NCBI RefSeq assembly: GCF_013385425.1
Contig: NZ_JACAQA010000019.1
Span: 124,001-188,000 of the forward strand
DNA length: 64,000 nucleotides
DNA from: Pseudomonas gingeri
Lineage (GTDB): Bacteria; Pseudomonadota; Gammaproteobacteria; Pseudomonadales; Pseudomonadaceae
Direction: 5' to 3'
In this document: positions 9,155 to 17,162 of the stretch, in pieces
Position numbering within the stretch: the stretch's first letter is position 1
Layout: the number at the start of each line of letters is the position of its first letter
Notes under the pieces: model-generated
The model's input: the letters and a program-made list of their open reading frames with translations, nothing else
What the model was told of the DNA's origin: nothing
Databases searched by the model: none
Translations under genes and position numbers: made by a program

Positions 9155-10771
9155 ATGAGCCGACATTTTCAACACGATGTGCTGGTGATTGGCAGCGGTG
9201 CCGCCGGCCTGAGCCTGGCCCTCACCCTGCCCAGCCATCTGCGCATTGCCGTCCTGAGCAAGGGCAACCTGGCCAACGGTTCGACTTTCTGGGCCCAGGG
9301 CGGAGTCGCCGCGGTGCTCGACGATACCGACACCGTGCAGTCCCACGTCGAGGACACCCTCAACGCCGGCGGTGGCCTGTGCCACGAAGACGCCGTGCGC
9401 TTCACCGTCGAGCACAGCCGCGAGGCCATCCAGTGGCTGATCGACCAGGGCGTGCCGTTTACCCGCGACGAAGAGGCCAGTGCCGATGACGGCGGTTTCG
9501 AGTTCCACCTGACCCGCGAGGGCGGCCATAGCCATCGACGGATCATCCATGCCGCCGACGCCACCGGCGCGGCGATCTTCAAGACCCTGCTGGAGCAAGC
9601 CCGCCGGCGGCCCAATATCGAGCTGCTGGAACAACGGGTGGCCGTCGACCTGATCACCGAAAAACGCCTGGGCCTGGCCGGCGACCGCTGCCTGGGGGCC
9701 TACGTGCTTGACCGCGGCACCGGCGAGGTGGACACCTATGGCGCGCGTTTCACCGTGCTCGCCTCGGGCGGCGCGGCCAAGGTCTACCTCTATACCAGCA
9801 ACCCCGACGGTGCCTGCGGCGACGGCATCGCCATGGCCTGGCGCTCGGGCTGCCGGGTGGCGAACCTGGAGTTCAACCAGTTCCACCCCACCTGCCTGTA
9901 TCACCCCCAGGCCAAGAGTTTTCTGATCACCGAGGCCCTGCGTGGCGAAGGCGCGCACCTGAAGCTGCCCAACGGCGAACGCTTCATGCCGCGCTTCGAT
10001 CCACGGGCCGAACTGGCACCACGGGACATCGTGGCCCGGGCCATCGACCACGAGATGAAGCGCCTGGGCATCGACTGCGTCTATCTGGACATCAGCCACA
10101 AGCCCGAAGCTTTTATCAAGGCGCACTTCCCGACGGTGTACGAACGCTGCCTGGAATTCTCCATCGACATCACCAAAGGCCCGATTCCCGTGGTCCCGGC
10201 CGCGCACTACACCTGTGGCGGCGTGCTGGTGGACCAACAGGGCCGTACCGATGTGCCCGGCCTGTACGCCATCGGCGAGACCAGCTTCACCGGCCTGCAC
10301 GGCGCCAACCGCATGGCCAGCAACTCGCTGCTCGAATGTTTCGTCTACGCCCGCTCGGCGGCGGCGGACATTCTCCAGCAACTGCCGCAGATCGCCGTGC
10401 CGGCCGCCCTGCCGAGCTGGGATGCGAGCCAGGTGACCGACTCCGACGAGGACGTGATCATCGCGCACAACTGGGACGAACTGCGGCGCTTTATGTGGGA
10501 CTACGTCGGGATCGTGCGCACCAACAAGCGCCTGCAACGGGCGCAACATCGGGTGCGCCTGCTGCTGGACGAGATCGATGAGTTCTACAGCAACTACAAG
10601 GTCAGCCGCGACCTGATCGAGTTGCGCAACCTGGCCCAGGTCGCCGAACTGATGATTCGTTCAGCCATGGAACGCAAGGAAAGCCGGGGCCTGCATTACA
10701 CCCTCGACTACCCGGACCTGCTGCCCGAGGCTCTGGACACTATCCTGGTGCCGCCCACCTACGTCGGCTGA
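9155..10771 (+). CDS. nadB: L-aspartate oxidase
   Basis: FAD enzyme that oxidises L-aspartate to iminoaspartate, the first step of de novo NAD synthesis, acting with NadA. The 538-residue protein has the N-terminal dinucleotide motif VIGSGAAGLSLAL, the WAQGGVAAVL region at about 47-56, the substrate-site HGANRMASNSLLEC stretch near residue 385, and the helical C-terminal domain. I chose the ATG at 9155 (MSRHFQHDVLV) over one three codons earlier because it gives the usual Pseudomonas length; neither has a strong ribosome-binding site. Its 3' end overlaps the converging ygfX gene by 32 bases. algU-nadB adjacency is conserved in the genus. Confidence 0.97.
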   Translation: MSRHFQHDVLVIGSGAAGLSLALTLPSHLRIAVLSKGNLANGSTFWAQGGVAAVLDDTDTVQSHVEDTLNAGGGLCHEDAVRFTVEHSREAIQWLIDQGVPFTRDEEASADDGGFEFHLTREGGHSHRRIIHAADATGAAIFKTLLEQARRRPNIELLEQRVAVDLITEKRLGLAGDRCLGAYVLDRGTGEVDTYGARFTVLASGGAAKVYLYTSNPDGACGDGIAMAWRSGCRVANLEFNQFHPTCLYHPQAKSFLITEALRGEGAHLKLPNGERFMPRFDPRAELAPRDIVARAIDHEMKRLGIDCVYLDISHKPEAFIKAHFPTVYERCLEFSIDITKGPIPVVPAAHYTCGGVLVDQQGRTDVPGLYAIGETSFTGLHGANRMASNSLLECFVYARSAAADILQQLPQIAVPAALPSWDASQVTDSDEDVIIAHNWDELRRFMWDYVGIVRTNKRLQRAQHRVRLLLDEIDEFYSNYKVSRDLIELRNLAQVAELMIRSAMERKESRGLHYTLDYPDLLPEALDTILVPPTYVG

Positions 10772-11192
10772 ACTTCAAGCGTACGCGCAGGCGCCGATGC
10801 ACATCCGGCGCCTGCGCATCCCAGGGAACACACAGCGCACGGACCCGGCGCTCGCCCGGCAGGCGAAAACGCAGCAGCACCAGCCACGGCAGGGCCAGGC
10901 TGTCGCGACACAACTGCACCGGCTGCCAGCCAGCGGCCTGGCTCCACAGCTGCCAGCCCTGCTCGTCACGGCGCAAGCCGGTAAAAGCCGACGGATGGCT
11001 CAGCAGCAACTGCCGTGGCAACACCCAGGCGCCATGCAGCAGGCACAGCAAAGCCCCGGACAGACTGGCCCAGCGCGGAATATCCAGCAGACAAAGCGAA
11101 ACCAACGAAAGGCCCAGGGCCCCGAGATACGCCGCCGGCAGCAGCCGTGAGGCCTGCCAGCGGCATTCGAACAGATTACTTGGGCTGGACAC
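10740..11192 (-). CDS. ygfX: YgfX/CptA-family small inner-membrane protein
   Basis: A 150-residue protein with two adjacent hydrophobic helices (about 17-33 and 38-57) followed by a basic cytosolic domain, matching YgfX (CptA). In E. coli the protein has been described as the toxin half of YgfYX acting on MreB/FtsZ, although its partner SdhE has a separate role in flavinylation. The start overlaps the end of sdhE by 17 bases, so the two are translationally coupled. The stop lies inside the 3' end of nadB on the opposite strand. Family call is from helix layout, size and invariable pairing with sdhE. Confidence 0.82.
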   Translation of the reverse strand: MSSPSNLFECRWQASRLLPAAYLGALGLSLVSLCLLDIPRWASLSGALLCLLHGAWVLPRQLLLSHPSAFTGLRRDEQGWQLWSQAAGWQPVQLCRDSLALPWLVLLRFRLPGERRVRALCVPWDAQAPDVHRRLRVRLKFSRRRWAAPG

Positions 11193-11430
11193 GATCCAGG
11201 ATCATGCGAACCATTCGCTGCAACTCAGGATCTTCCGATTCGGAGCGCTCCATGAACCAGCCGAACATGTCCTGGTCCTCGCATTCGAGCAGGTTGCGAT
11301 AGCAGTCGCGGTCAGCCTGGCTCAGATGCGGGTACACCTCCCTGACGAACGGTACCAGCAACACGTCCAGCTCCAGCATGCCGCGCCGGCTGTGCCAATA
11401 GAGGCGATTGAGTTCTACATCTTCGACCAT
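11176..11430 (-). CDS. sdhE: FAD assembly factor SdhE (YgfY/CptB)
   Basis: An 84-residue all-helical protein that promotes covalent FAD attachment to succinate dehydrogenase (SdhA) and related flavoproteins. The diagnostic RGxxE motif is present as RRGMLELD at about residues 15-22, followed by VPFVREVYPHLS and the DMFGWFMER helix. Length (84) is standard. The ATG at 11430 follows GGAGCG; longer in-frame openings upstream are not credible. It is the first gene of a two-gene unit with ygfX, transcribed divergently from ygfZ. Confidence 0.95.
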   Translation of the reverse strand: MVEDVELNRLYWHSRRGMLELDVLLVPFVREVYPHLSQADRDCYRNLLECEDQDMFGWFMERSESEDPELQRMVRMILDRVQPK

Positions 11431-11581
11431 GGAGCGCTCCTCAAATTTGAGCGCAAGTATACAGCCCTGCGCGCGTGCGGACAGTCGGCTTTGGTCGGGG
11501 GCACGGGCACTGTTGTGAACTACCCATTTGCCAGGCGCCCCTCTATGATGTCTCCCATCCTTTATTCCGCTGCGATGACCC

Positions 11582-12523
11582 ATGGCCGATTCCGCTTTTT
11601 TCTGCACGCTGACCCACGAAGGCGTTCTTGCCGTCCGCGGCTCCGACGCCACCAAGTTTCTCCAGGGCCAGCTGACCTGCAACCTCAACTACCTGAGTGA
11701 CGTGCGGGCCAGCCTCGGTGCCCGCTGCACGCAAAAAGGCCGCATGCAGTCGAGCTTCCGTATCCTGCTCGAAGGTGACGGCGTGCTGCTGGCGATGGCC
11801 GGCGAGCTGCTGGAGCCGCAACTGGCGGACCTGAAAAAATACGCGGTGTTCTCCAAATCCAAGCTCACCGACGAAAGCGCCGGCTGGGTCCGTTTCGGCC
11901 TCGGCGACGGCGACGCCGCCTTGCGCGGCCTGGGTCTTGAGCTGCCGACAGAGACCGACGCGGTGGTCCGCGCGGACAATCTGATCGCCCTGCGGGTTTC
12001 CCCGGGACGCAGCGAACTCTGGGTTCCAGCGGATCAGGCCGCCCGGGTGCGCGAGCATCTGGCCGCACAGCTGCATGAAGCCGATCTGAACACCTGGCTG
12101 CTCGGCCAGGTGCGTGCCGGTATCGGCCAGGTCATGCCGCAGACCCGCGAACTGTTTATTCCACAAATGCTCAATTTGCAGGCGGTCGGTGGCGTAAGCT
12201 TCAAGAAAGGCTGCTATACAGGGCAGGAAATCGTCGCCCGCATGCAGTACCTGGGCAAGCTCAAGCGCCGCCTTTATCGTCTGGCGCTGGTGGCCGACCA
12301 GCTGCCGGAACCGGGTAGTACGCTGTTCGCTCCCTCCCATGGCAGCGCCATCGGTGAAGTGGTGATCGCCGCCCGAGCGGAAAATGGCATTGAACTCCTG
12401 GCCGTTCTGCAAGCCGAAGCTGCGCAGGAAGGTCATGTGCACCTGGGCGATTTGCAAGGTCCGGCCCTGACATTACTGGACTTGCCCTATCAACTGGACC
12501 GCGACAGCGAAATCCAGCGTTAA
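11582..12523 (+). CDS. ygfZ: Folate-binding Fe-S assembly/tRNA-modifying protein YgfZ
   Basis: GcvT-fold protein needed for maintenance of certain Fe-S enzymes, including the tRNA methylthiolase MiaB, in a folate-dependent way. The 313-residue product carries the hallmark K-G-C-Y-T-G-Q-E motif at residues 209-216 (C211 is the essential cysteine), plus the N-terminal DATKFLQGQLTCN segment of the folate-binding domain. The ATG at 11582 is the first in frame. It is divergent from sdhE and 23 bases upstream of the HDOD gene, so probably co-transcribed with it. Confidence 0.94.
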   Translation: MADSAFFCTLTHEGVLAVRGSDATKFLQGQLTCNLNYLSDVRASLGARCTQKGRMQSSFRILLEGDGVLLAMAGELLEPQLADLKKYAVFSKSKLTDESAGWVRFGLGDGDAALRGLGLELPTETDAVVRADNLIALRVSPGRSELWVPADQAARVREHLAAQLHEADLNTWLLGQVRAGIGQVMPQTRELFIPQMLNLQAVGGVSFKKGCYTGQEIVARMQYLGKLKRRLYRLALVADQLPEPGSTLFAPSHGSAIGEVVIAARAENGIELLAVLQAEAAQEGHVHLGDLQGPALTLLDLPYQLDRDSEIQR

Positions 12524-12546
12524 ACGCACCGCCCTAGAGAATTGAA

Positions 12547-13368
12547 ATGAACAAGCTGGCGGAAAAGGTCCAACGGGATTTGGTCAAGGCCATCGACAAC
12601 GATGACCTGGTTCTGCCGACCCTCCCGGAAGTGGCCCTGAAGATTCGCAAGGCGGCGGAAGATCCGGAGATCAGTGTCAGCACCTTGAGCAAAGTGATCG
12701 GTGGCGACACTGCCTTGTCGGCGCGCCTGATCAAGGTGGTCAACAGCCCGTTGCTGCGGGCCAGCCATGAAGTTACCGACCTGCACACGGCTATCACCCG
12801 GCTGGGCGTCAACTACAGCAGCAACCTGGCCATCGGCCTGGTCATGGAGCAGATTTTCCATGCCCGCTCCGAGGTGGTGGAACAGAAGATGCGCGAGGTC
12901 TGGCGCAAGAGCCTGGAGATCGCCGGGGTCTGCTACGTGCTGTGCCGCAACTTCACCCTGCTCAAGCCGGACCAGGCGGCGCTGGGTGGGCTCGTGCACC
13001 AGATCGGCGTTCTGCCGATCCTGACCTATGCCGAGGACCACTATGAGTTGCTCGCCGATCCGCTGAGCCTGGATCATGTGATCGACAGCATTCACCCGTT
13101 GCTCGGCGACGAGTTGCTGAAGGTCTGGGAGTTTCCGGAGATGCTCGCCAAGCTGCCCGGGCAATACCTGAACCTGGAGCGTGACAGCAAGGGCGTCGAC
13201 TATATCGGCCTGGTGCAGATCGCCAGTGTGTTTTGCCATCAGGGCACGGCGCATCCTTTCGGGCAAATCGCCCTGGGCGACTTGAAAGCCTTTATCAAGC
13301 TGGGGCTGGATGCGCAGAGCAGCGCCCTCAGTGACCAGCTCAACGAAGCGCGGGAGATGTTCCGCTAG
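12547..13368 (+). CDS. HDOD-domain signalling protein
   Basis: A 273-residue protein made almost entirely of one HDOD domain (about residues 15-215), the degenerate HD-like fold found in bacterial signalling and stress proteins. The sequence shows LPTLPEVALKIRKAAEDP at the N-terminus and TALSARLIKVVNSPL in the core; as in most HDOD proteins, the metal-binding HD pair is not intact, so hydrolase activity is not expected. GAATTGAA precedes the ATG weakly. It follows ygfZ by 23 bases and overlaps the converging tctE gene by 4 bases. No partner output domain is fused, so its role is unknown. Confidence 0.9.
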   Translation: MNKLAEKVQRDLVKAIDNDDLVLPTLPEVALKIRKAAEDPEISVSTLSKVIGGDTALSARLIKVVNSPLLRASHEVTDLHTAITRLGVNYSSNLAIGLVMEQIFHARSEVVEQKMREVWRKSLEIAGVCYVLCRNFTLLKPDQAALGGLVHQIGVLPILTYAEDHYELLADPLSLDHVIDSIHPLLGDELLKVWEFPEMLAKLPGQYLNLERDSKGVDYIGLVQIASVFCHQGTAHPFGQIALGDLKAFIKLGLDAQSSALSDQLNEAREMFR

Positions 13369-14756
13369 ACTGATCCGGCGATAAAGCTCACACGGACCTT
13401 CAAACCGTGGGGCTGGGCCTCATGCAGACTGATCTGCGCCAGATGCGCCCGACAGATCTCGCCGACAATCGCCAAACCCAGCCCGGCACCGACGCCCTGC
13501 TGATGACGCCGGTAAAAACGCTCGAAGACCCGCCCCCGCTCCTCCAACGGAATCCCCGGCCCGTCGTCCTCGACCTCCAGCACTGCCGGCAAGCCGACCC
13601 GCAGGATCACATTGCCACCGGACGGTGTATGGGCCAGGGCGTTGTCCACCAGGTTGCTCAACAACTCGTTGAGCAAGGTCGGCTCACCCCGCAACCACAC
13701 CGGCTCGTCGGCCTCCAACGCCAACGCCACACCCCGCGCATGGGCCAGCGGCGCCATCGCCATGCCCAACTCCCGCGCCAGCTGACTGAGATCGAGCAAC
13801 TGCGCGCCGCCCTCGGCAATCGCCCGCGCGCCATTTTCGATCCGCGCCAGCGACAGCAACTGGTTGGCCAGATGGGTCAGGCGATCGGTACCCTGGGCCG
13901 TGGTTTCCAGGGTCTCGCGCCAGATCGCCGGCTCGTTCGCCCGCAAGCCCAGCTCAAGACGCGCCTTGAGCGCCGCCAGCGGCGTGCGCAGTTCATGGGC
14001 GGCGTCGGCGATAAACTGCCCCTGGCGCTCGAACTGCCGACGCAGGCGTTCGGTGAAGTGATTGAGCGAGCGCACCAATGGCCAGAGTTCATGCTGCACC
14101 TCCACCAGCGGCAAGGGCCGCAGATCGTCCGGCTGGCGCTCTTCCACCGCCGCGCGCAAACGCTCCAACGGACGCAAGGCCGCGCTCACGGCAAAGCCCA
14201 CCAGCAGCAACGCGCCCCCCGCCAGCATTCCCAGGCGCAGCAGGGTGTCGGCCATCAGGCTACGGGCCATGTTCACCCGCGCCTCATCGGTTTCGGCCAC
14301 TCGGATTTCCGCCATGCCGTTCATGTTCGGTTCGCTGACCGCCTTGAGCAGGCTCACCACCCGCACGTTCTGCCCGCGATATTGGCCGTCGTAGAAGCGC
14401 GCCAGCGCCGGATAGTCATCGGTGCGCGGCGTGCCGGGCGGCGGTGCGGGGAGGTTTTCGTAACCGGAAATCAACTGCTGGTGGATGTCGTTGACCTGGT
14501 AGTAGATCCGCCCGGCGCTGTCATAGGCAAAGGTGTCCAGGGCCACGTAGGGCACGTTGGCGCTCAGGCTGCCGTCGCGTTGCGAGAGGCCGGCGGCGAT
14601 GGTCCGCGCCGAGGCCAGCAAGGTACGGTCATAGGCCGTATCCGCCGCTTCGCGACCGTTGTAATAAGCGCTCCAGCCGCTGGCGAGCATCAATGCCACC
14701 AGCAACAACGCCAGGTTCCACAGCAGCCGCCAACGCAGGCTGCCGGCCTTATGCAT
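13365..14756 (-). CDS. tctE: Sensor histidine kinase TctE
   Basis: Membrane histidine kinase expected to sense extracytoplasmic tricarboxylates and phosphorylate TctD. The 463-residue protein has TM1 (about 11-30), a periplasmic sensor region to about 170, TM2 (about 175-194), a HAMP linker, the H-box AHELRTPLAALKARL with H254, and an ATPase domain with NLVDNALAHTP, EDDGPGIP and GLGLAIV boxes. The ATG at 14756 overlaps the end of tctD by 8 bases, typical for regulator-kinase pairs; longer in-frame openings run antisense-like through tctD and are rejected. The adjacent divergent tctCBA operon makes the citrate-type assignment strong. Confidence 0.9.
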   Translation of the reverse strand: MHKAGSLRWRLLWNLALLLVALMLASGWSAYYNGREAADTAYDRTLLASARTIAAGLSQRDGSLSANVPYVALDTFAYDSAGRIYYQVNDIHQQLISGYENLPAPPPGTPRTDDYPALARFYDGQYRGQNVRVVSLLKAVSEPNMNGMAEIRVAETDEARVNMARSLMADTLLRLGMLAGGALLLVGFAVSAALRPLERLRAAVEERQPDDLRPLPLVEVQHELWPLVRSLNHFTERLRRQFERQGQFIADAAHELRTPLAALKARLELGLRANEPAIWRETLETTAQGTDRLTHLANQLLSLARIENGARAIAEGGAQLLDLSQLARELGMAMAPLAHARGVALALEADEPVWLRGEPTLLNELLSNLVDNALAHTPSGGNVILRVGLPAVLEVEDDGPGIPLEERGRVFERFYRRHQQGVGAGLGLAIVGEICRAHLAQISLHEAQPHGLKVRVSFIAGSV

Positions 14757-15420
14757 CGCGGTGTTCCAGCAGATAGCCGAGGCCACGGAAGGTGACGATG
14801 ACCACCGCCTGGCCGTCGAGCTTCTTGCGCAGGCGGTGCACGTAGATCTCGATGGCATCGGCGCTGGCCTCCTCGTCCAGGCCGAAGACCTGCGCGGCCA
14901 ACTGCTCCTTGCTCATCACCCGACCCGGTCGGGCAATCAGTGCCTCGAGCACCGCTTGTTCGCGCGAAGTCAGGGTCAGCAGTTCGTCACCGAGGCTGAA
15001 ACGCCGGGTGTCCAGGTCGTAGACCAGCGGCCCACAACGTTGCTGGCGCTCACCGCCGAGCACGCTACGGCGCAGCAGCGCCTTGACCCGTGCTTCCAGC
15101 TCAGTGAGTTCGAACGGCTTGGCCAGGTAATCGTCGGCCCCCAGGTTCAGGCCATGGACGCGGTCCTTCACATCACTGCGCGCGGTGAGCATCAGCACCG
15201 GCAGGTTCTTGCCGCGGGCGCGCAAACGGGCCAGGACTTCAAAACCGTCCAGGCGCGGCAGGCCCACGTCGAGGATCGCCACGGCGTATTCCTCGCTGCT
15301 CAAGGCCAGGTCGGCGGCCACCCCATCGTGCAGCACATCCACGGTCAAACCCGCGCTCTTGAGCGCCTGGGCAACACTTTCAGCCAGTTGGGGATGGTCT
15401 TCGACCAGAAGCACGCGCAT
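14749..15420 (-). CDS. tctD: Response regulator TctD (OmpR/PhoB family)
   Basis: A 223-residue two-domain regulator: receiver with D51 as phosphoacceptor (VAILDVGLPRLDG), acidic D8 pair and K101-type lysine (DDYLAKPFELTELEAR), and a C-terminal winged helix with TSREQAVLEALIARPG and EIYVHRLRKKL. Expected to activate tctCBA when tricarboxylates are present. It is divergent from tctC with 244 bases between the starts; an inverted repeat in that region (15612-15635) is a candidate operator. Confidence 0.92.
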   Translation of the reverse strand: MRVLLVEDHPQLAESVAQALKSAGLTVDVLHDGVAADLALSSEEYAVAILDVGLPRLDGFEVLARLRARGKNLPVLMLTARSDVKDRVHGLNLGADDYLAKPFELTELEARVKALLRRSVLGGERQQRCGPLVYDLDTRRFSLGDELLTLTSREQAVLEALIARPGRVMSKEQLAAQVFGLDEEASADAIEIYVHRLRKKLDGQAVVIVTFRGLGYLLEHRDA

Positions 15421-15611
15421 GGATTTCCTACCTCGACCGGGCTGACTTAAACGCCCTTTTGGCCGGGAGTCTACCGGATAAACAAAGCGCCGCTAGCCAT
15501 CGCCGGCCGAGTTCAGCGGACCTTTTGCGCTGAAAGCCTGGTGAAAGGTTGACCCATTAGAGTCCCCTCACGGACAGTGACGACCACCGTCGGAGCAGGT
15601 CCTTGGAAACC

Positions 15612-15635
15612 CGAAAACGCCTCGATGCGTTTTCG
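15612..15635. promoter_or_regulatory. Inverted repeat in the tctD-tctC intergenic region
   Basis: CGAAAACGC (15612-15620), six bases, GCGTTTTCG (15627-15635): a perfect nine-base inverted repeat 30 bases before the tctC start. It could be a regulator operator or a leader hairpin; the sequence alone does not say which. Confidence 0.5.
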
Positions 15636-15642
15636 TTCGAAT

Positions 15643-15650
15643 AAGAACAA
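15643..15650 (+). promoter_or_regulatory. Candidate Hfq/Crc catabolite-repression (CA) motif at tctC
   Basis: AAGAACAA fits the AAnAAnAA pattern bound by Hfq/Crc on Pseudomonas mRNAs and ends three bases before the GGAG ribosome-binding site of tctC, the usual place for translational repression. Confidence 0.5.
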
Positions 15651-15664
15651 TAATGGAGTCACCC

Positions 15665-16645
15665 ATGATGTTGCCATTGCGCACCTTCGCCCTCGCCGCC
15701 GGCTGCCTGCTGTTTGCCGGACACCTCTGCGCCGCCGAACCCAAACGCCCCGAATGCATTGCCCCGGCCTCCCCCGGCGGTGGTTTCGACCTGACCTGCA
15801 AGCTGGCGCAAAGTGCCCTGGTCAACGAAAAGATCCTCAGCAAACCCATGCGTGTCACCTACATGCCCGGTGGCGTCGGGGCCGTGGCCTACAACGCCGT
15901 GGTCGCCCAGCGCCCGGCCGATGCCGGCACCCTCGTGGCCTGGTCCAGCGGTTCGCTGCTGAACCTGGCGCAAGGCAAGTTCGGCCGCTTCGACGAAGGC
16001 GCGGTGCGCTGGCTGGCGGCCGTCGGCACCAGCTACGGGGCCATCGCGGTGAAAAGCGACTCGCCGTATAAAACCCTCGACGACCTGGTCAAGGCGCTGA
16101 AGGCCGACCCGAGCAAGGTGGTCATCGGCTCCGGCGGCACCGTCGGCAGCCAGGACTGGATGCAGACCGCGCTGATCGCCAAGGCCGCCGGGATCAACCC
16201 CCGTGATCTGCGCTACGTGGCCCTCGAAGGCGGCGGTGAAATCGTCACCGCGCTGATGGGCGGACATATCCAGGTCGGCAGCACCGACATTTCCGACTCC
16301 ATGCCCCATATCCAGAGCGGCGATATGCGCCTGCTGGCGGTGTTCGCCGAAAAGCGCCTGGACGAAGAGGAAATGAAGAACATCCCCACCGCCAAGGAAC
16401 AGGGCTACGACATTGTCTGGCCGGTGGTGCGCGGTTTCTACCTGGGGCCAAAGGTCAGTGACGAAGACTACGCCTGGTGGAAAGCCGCCTTCGACAAACT
16501 CCTGGCCTCGGAAGACTTCGCCAAGCTGCGCGACCAGCGCGAACTCTTCCCTTTCGCCATGACCGGCCCCGAGCTCGACACCTATGTGAAGAAACAGGTC
16601 GCCGACTACAAGGTGCTGGCCAAGGAATTCGGCCTGATCCAGTGA
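15665..16645 (+). CDS. tctC: Tripartite tricarboxylate transporter, periplasmic substrate-binding protein
   Basis: Binds citrate-type tricarboxylates in the periplasm and delivers them to TctAB. The 326-residue protein has a cleavable signal peptide (ending about FAGHLCAAE), then the Bug/TctC fold with CIAPASPGGGFDLTCKLAQS, VGSQDWMQTALIAKAAGI and VRYVALEGGGE-type loops, and ends VLAKEFGLIQ. The ATG at 15665 is set by GGAG eight bases upstream; a start four codons earlier would overlap that site. It is first of tctC-tctB-tctA and divergent from tctD. Confidence 0.94.
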   Translation: MMLPLRTFALAAGCLLFAGHLCAAEPKRPECIAPASPGGGFDLTCKLAQSALVNEKILSKPMRVTYMPGGVGAVAYNAVVAQRPADAGTLVAWSSGSLLNLAQGKFGRFDEGAVRWLAAVGTSYGAIAVKSDSPYKTLDDLVKALKADPSKVVIGSGGTVGSQDWMQTALIAKAAGINPRDLRYVALEGGGEIVTALMGGHIQVGSTDISDSMPHIQSGDMRLLAVFAEKRLDEEEMKNIPTAKEQGYDIVWPVVRGFYLGPKVSDEDYAWWKAAFDKLLASEDFAKLRDQRELFPFAMTGPELDTYVKKQVADYKVLAKEFGLIQ

Positions 16646-16702
16646 TCATCCGCGCCTAGCGTTCGCGCCCCTGCAAAGGGGCGCGCCACAGGAGTTCGTC
16701 CC

Positions 16703-17161
16703 ATGCTTCTACAACGACTGTTTGCCGTCGTGTTGCTGCTGGCCTGCGCCGGCCTGGCATTGATGGCCTGGCCCTATCAGGCAGCCTTTTCCTACGAACC
16801 GGTCGGCCCCCGCGCCTACCCGCTGCTGATGCTCGGCCTGATGGGCCTGGGCCTGCTGTACCTGCTGTTTCGTCCCACCCCCATTGTGCACAGCGAAGAA
16901 GAGCCGCCGCTGGACCGTGCCACCTTGCGCAAGATCGGTGTTTGCGTGGTGCTGTTGCTGGCGTTCGCCGCCACCTTCGAATCCCTGGGTTTCATCCTCA
17001 GCAGCATCCTGGTGGGCATCCCCATGGCGCGCCTGTACGGCGGCCGCTGGTTGCCCAGCGCCGTGATCATCAGCCTGATGAGCGTCGGGCTGTATCTGCT
17101 GTTCGATAAAGCCATGGATGTGCCGCTGCCCCTCGGATTGCTCGACGTACTGGAGAACTGA
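16703..17161 (+). CDS. tctB: Tripartite tricarboxylate transporter, small membrane subunit
   Basis: A 152-residue membrane protein with four predicted helices (about 4-25, 34-52, 72-92 and 104-140), matching the small TctB subunit that partners TctA in proton- or sodium-coupled uptake. TctB sequences are poorly conserved, so position between tctC and tctA is the main evidence together with size and helix count. AGGAG lies 9 bases upstream. Only one base separates its stop from the tctA start. Confidence 0.9.
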   Translation: MLLQRLFAVVLLLACAGLALMAWPYQAAFSYEPVGPRAYPLLMLGLMGLGLLYLLFRPTPIVHSEEEPPLDRATLRKIGVCVVLLLAFAATFESLGFILSSILVGIPMARLYGGRWLPSAVIISLMSVGLYLLFDKAMDVPLPLGLLDVLEN

Positions 17162-17162
17162 C

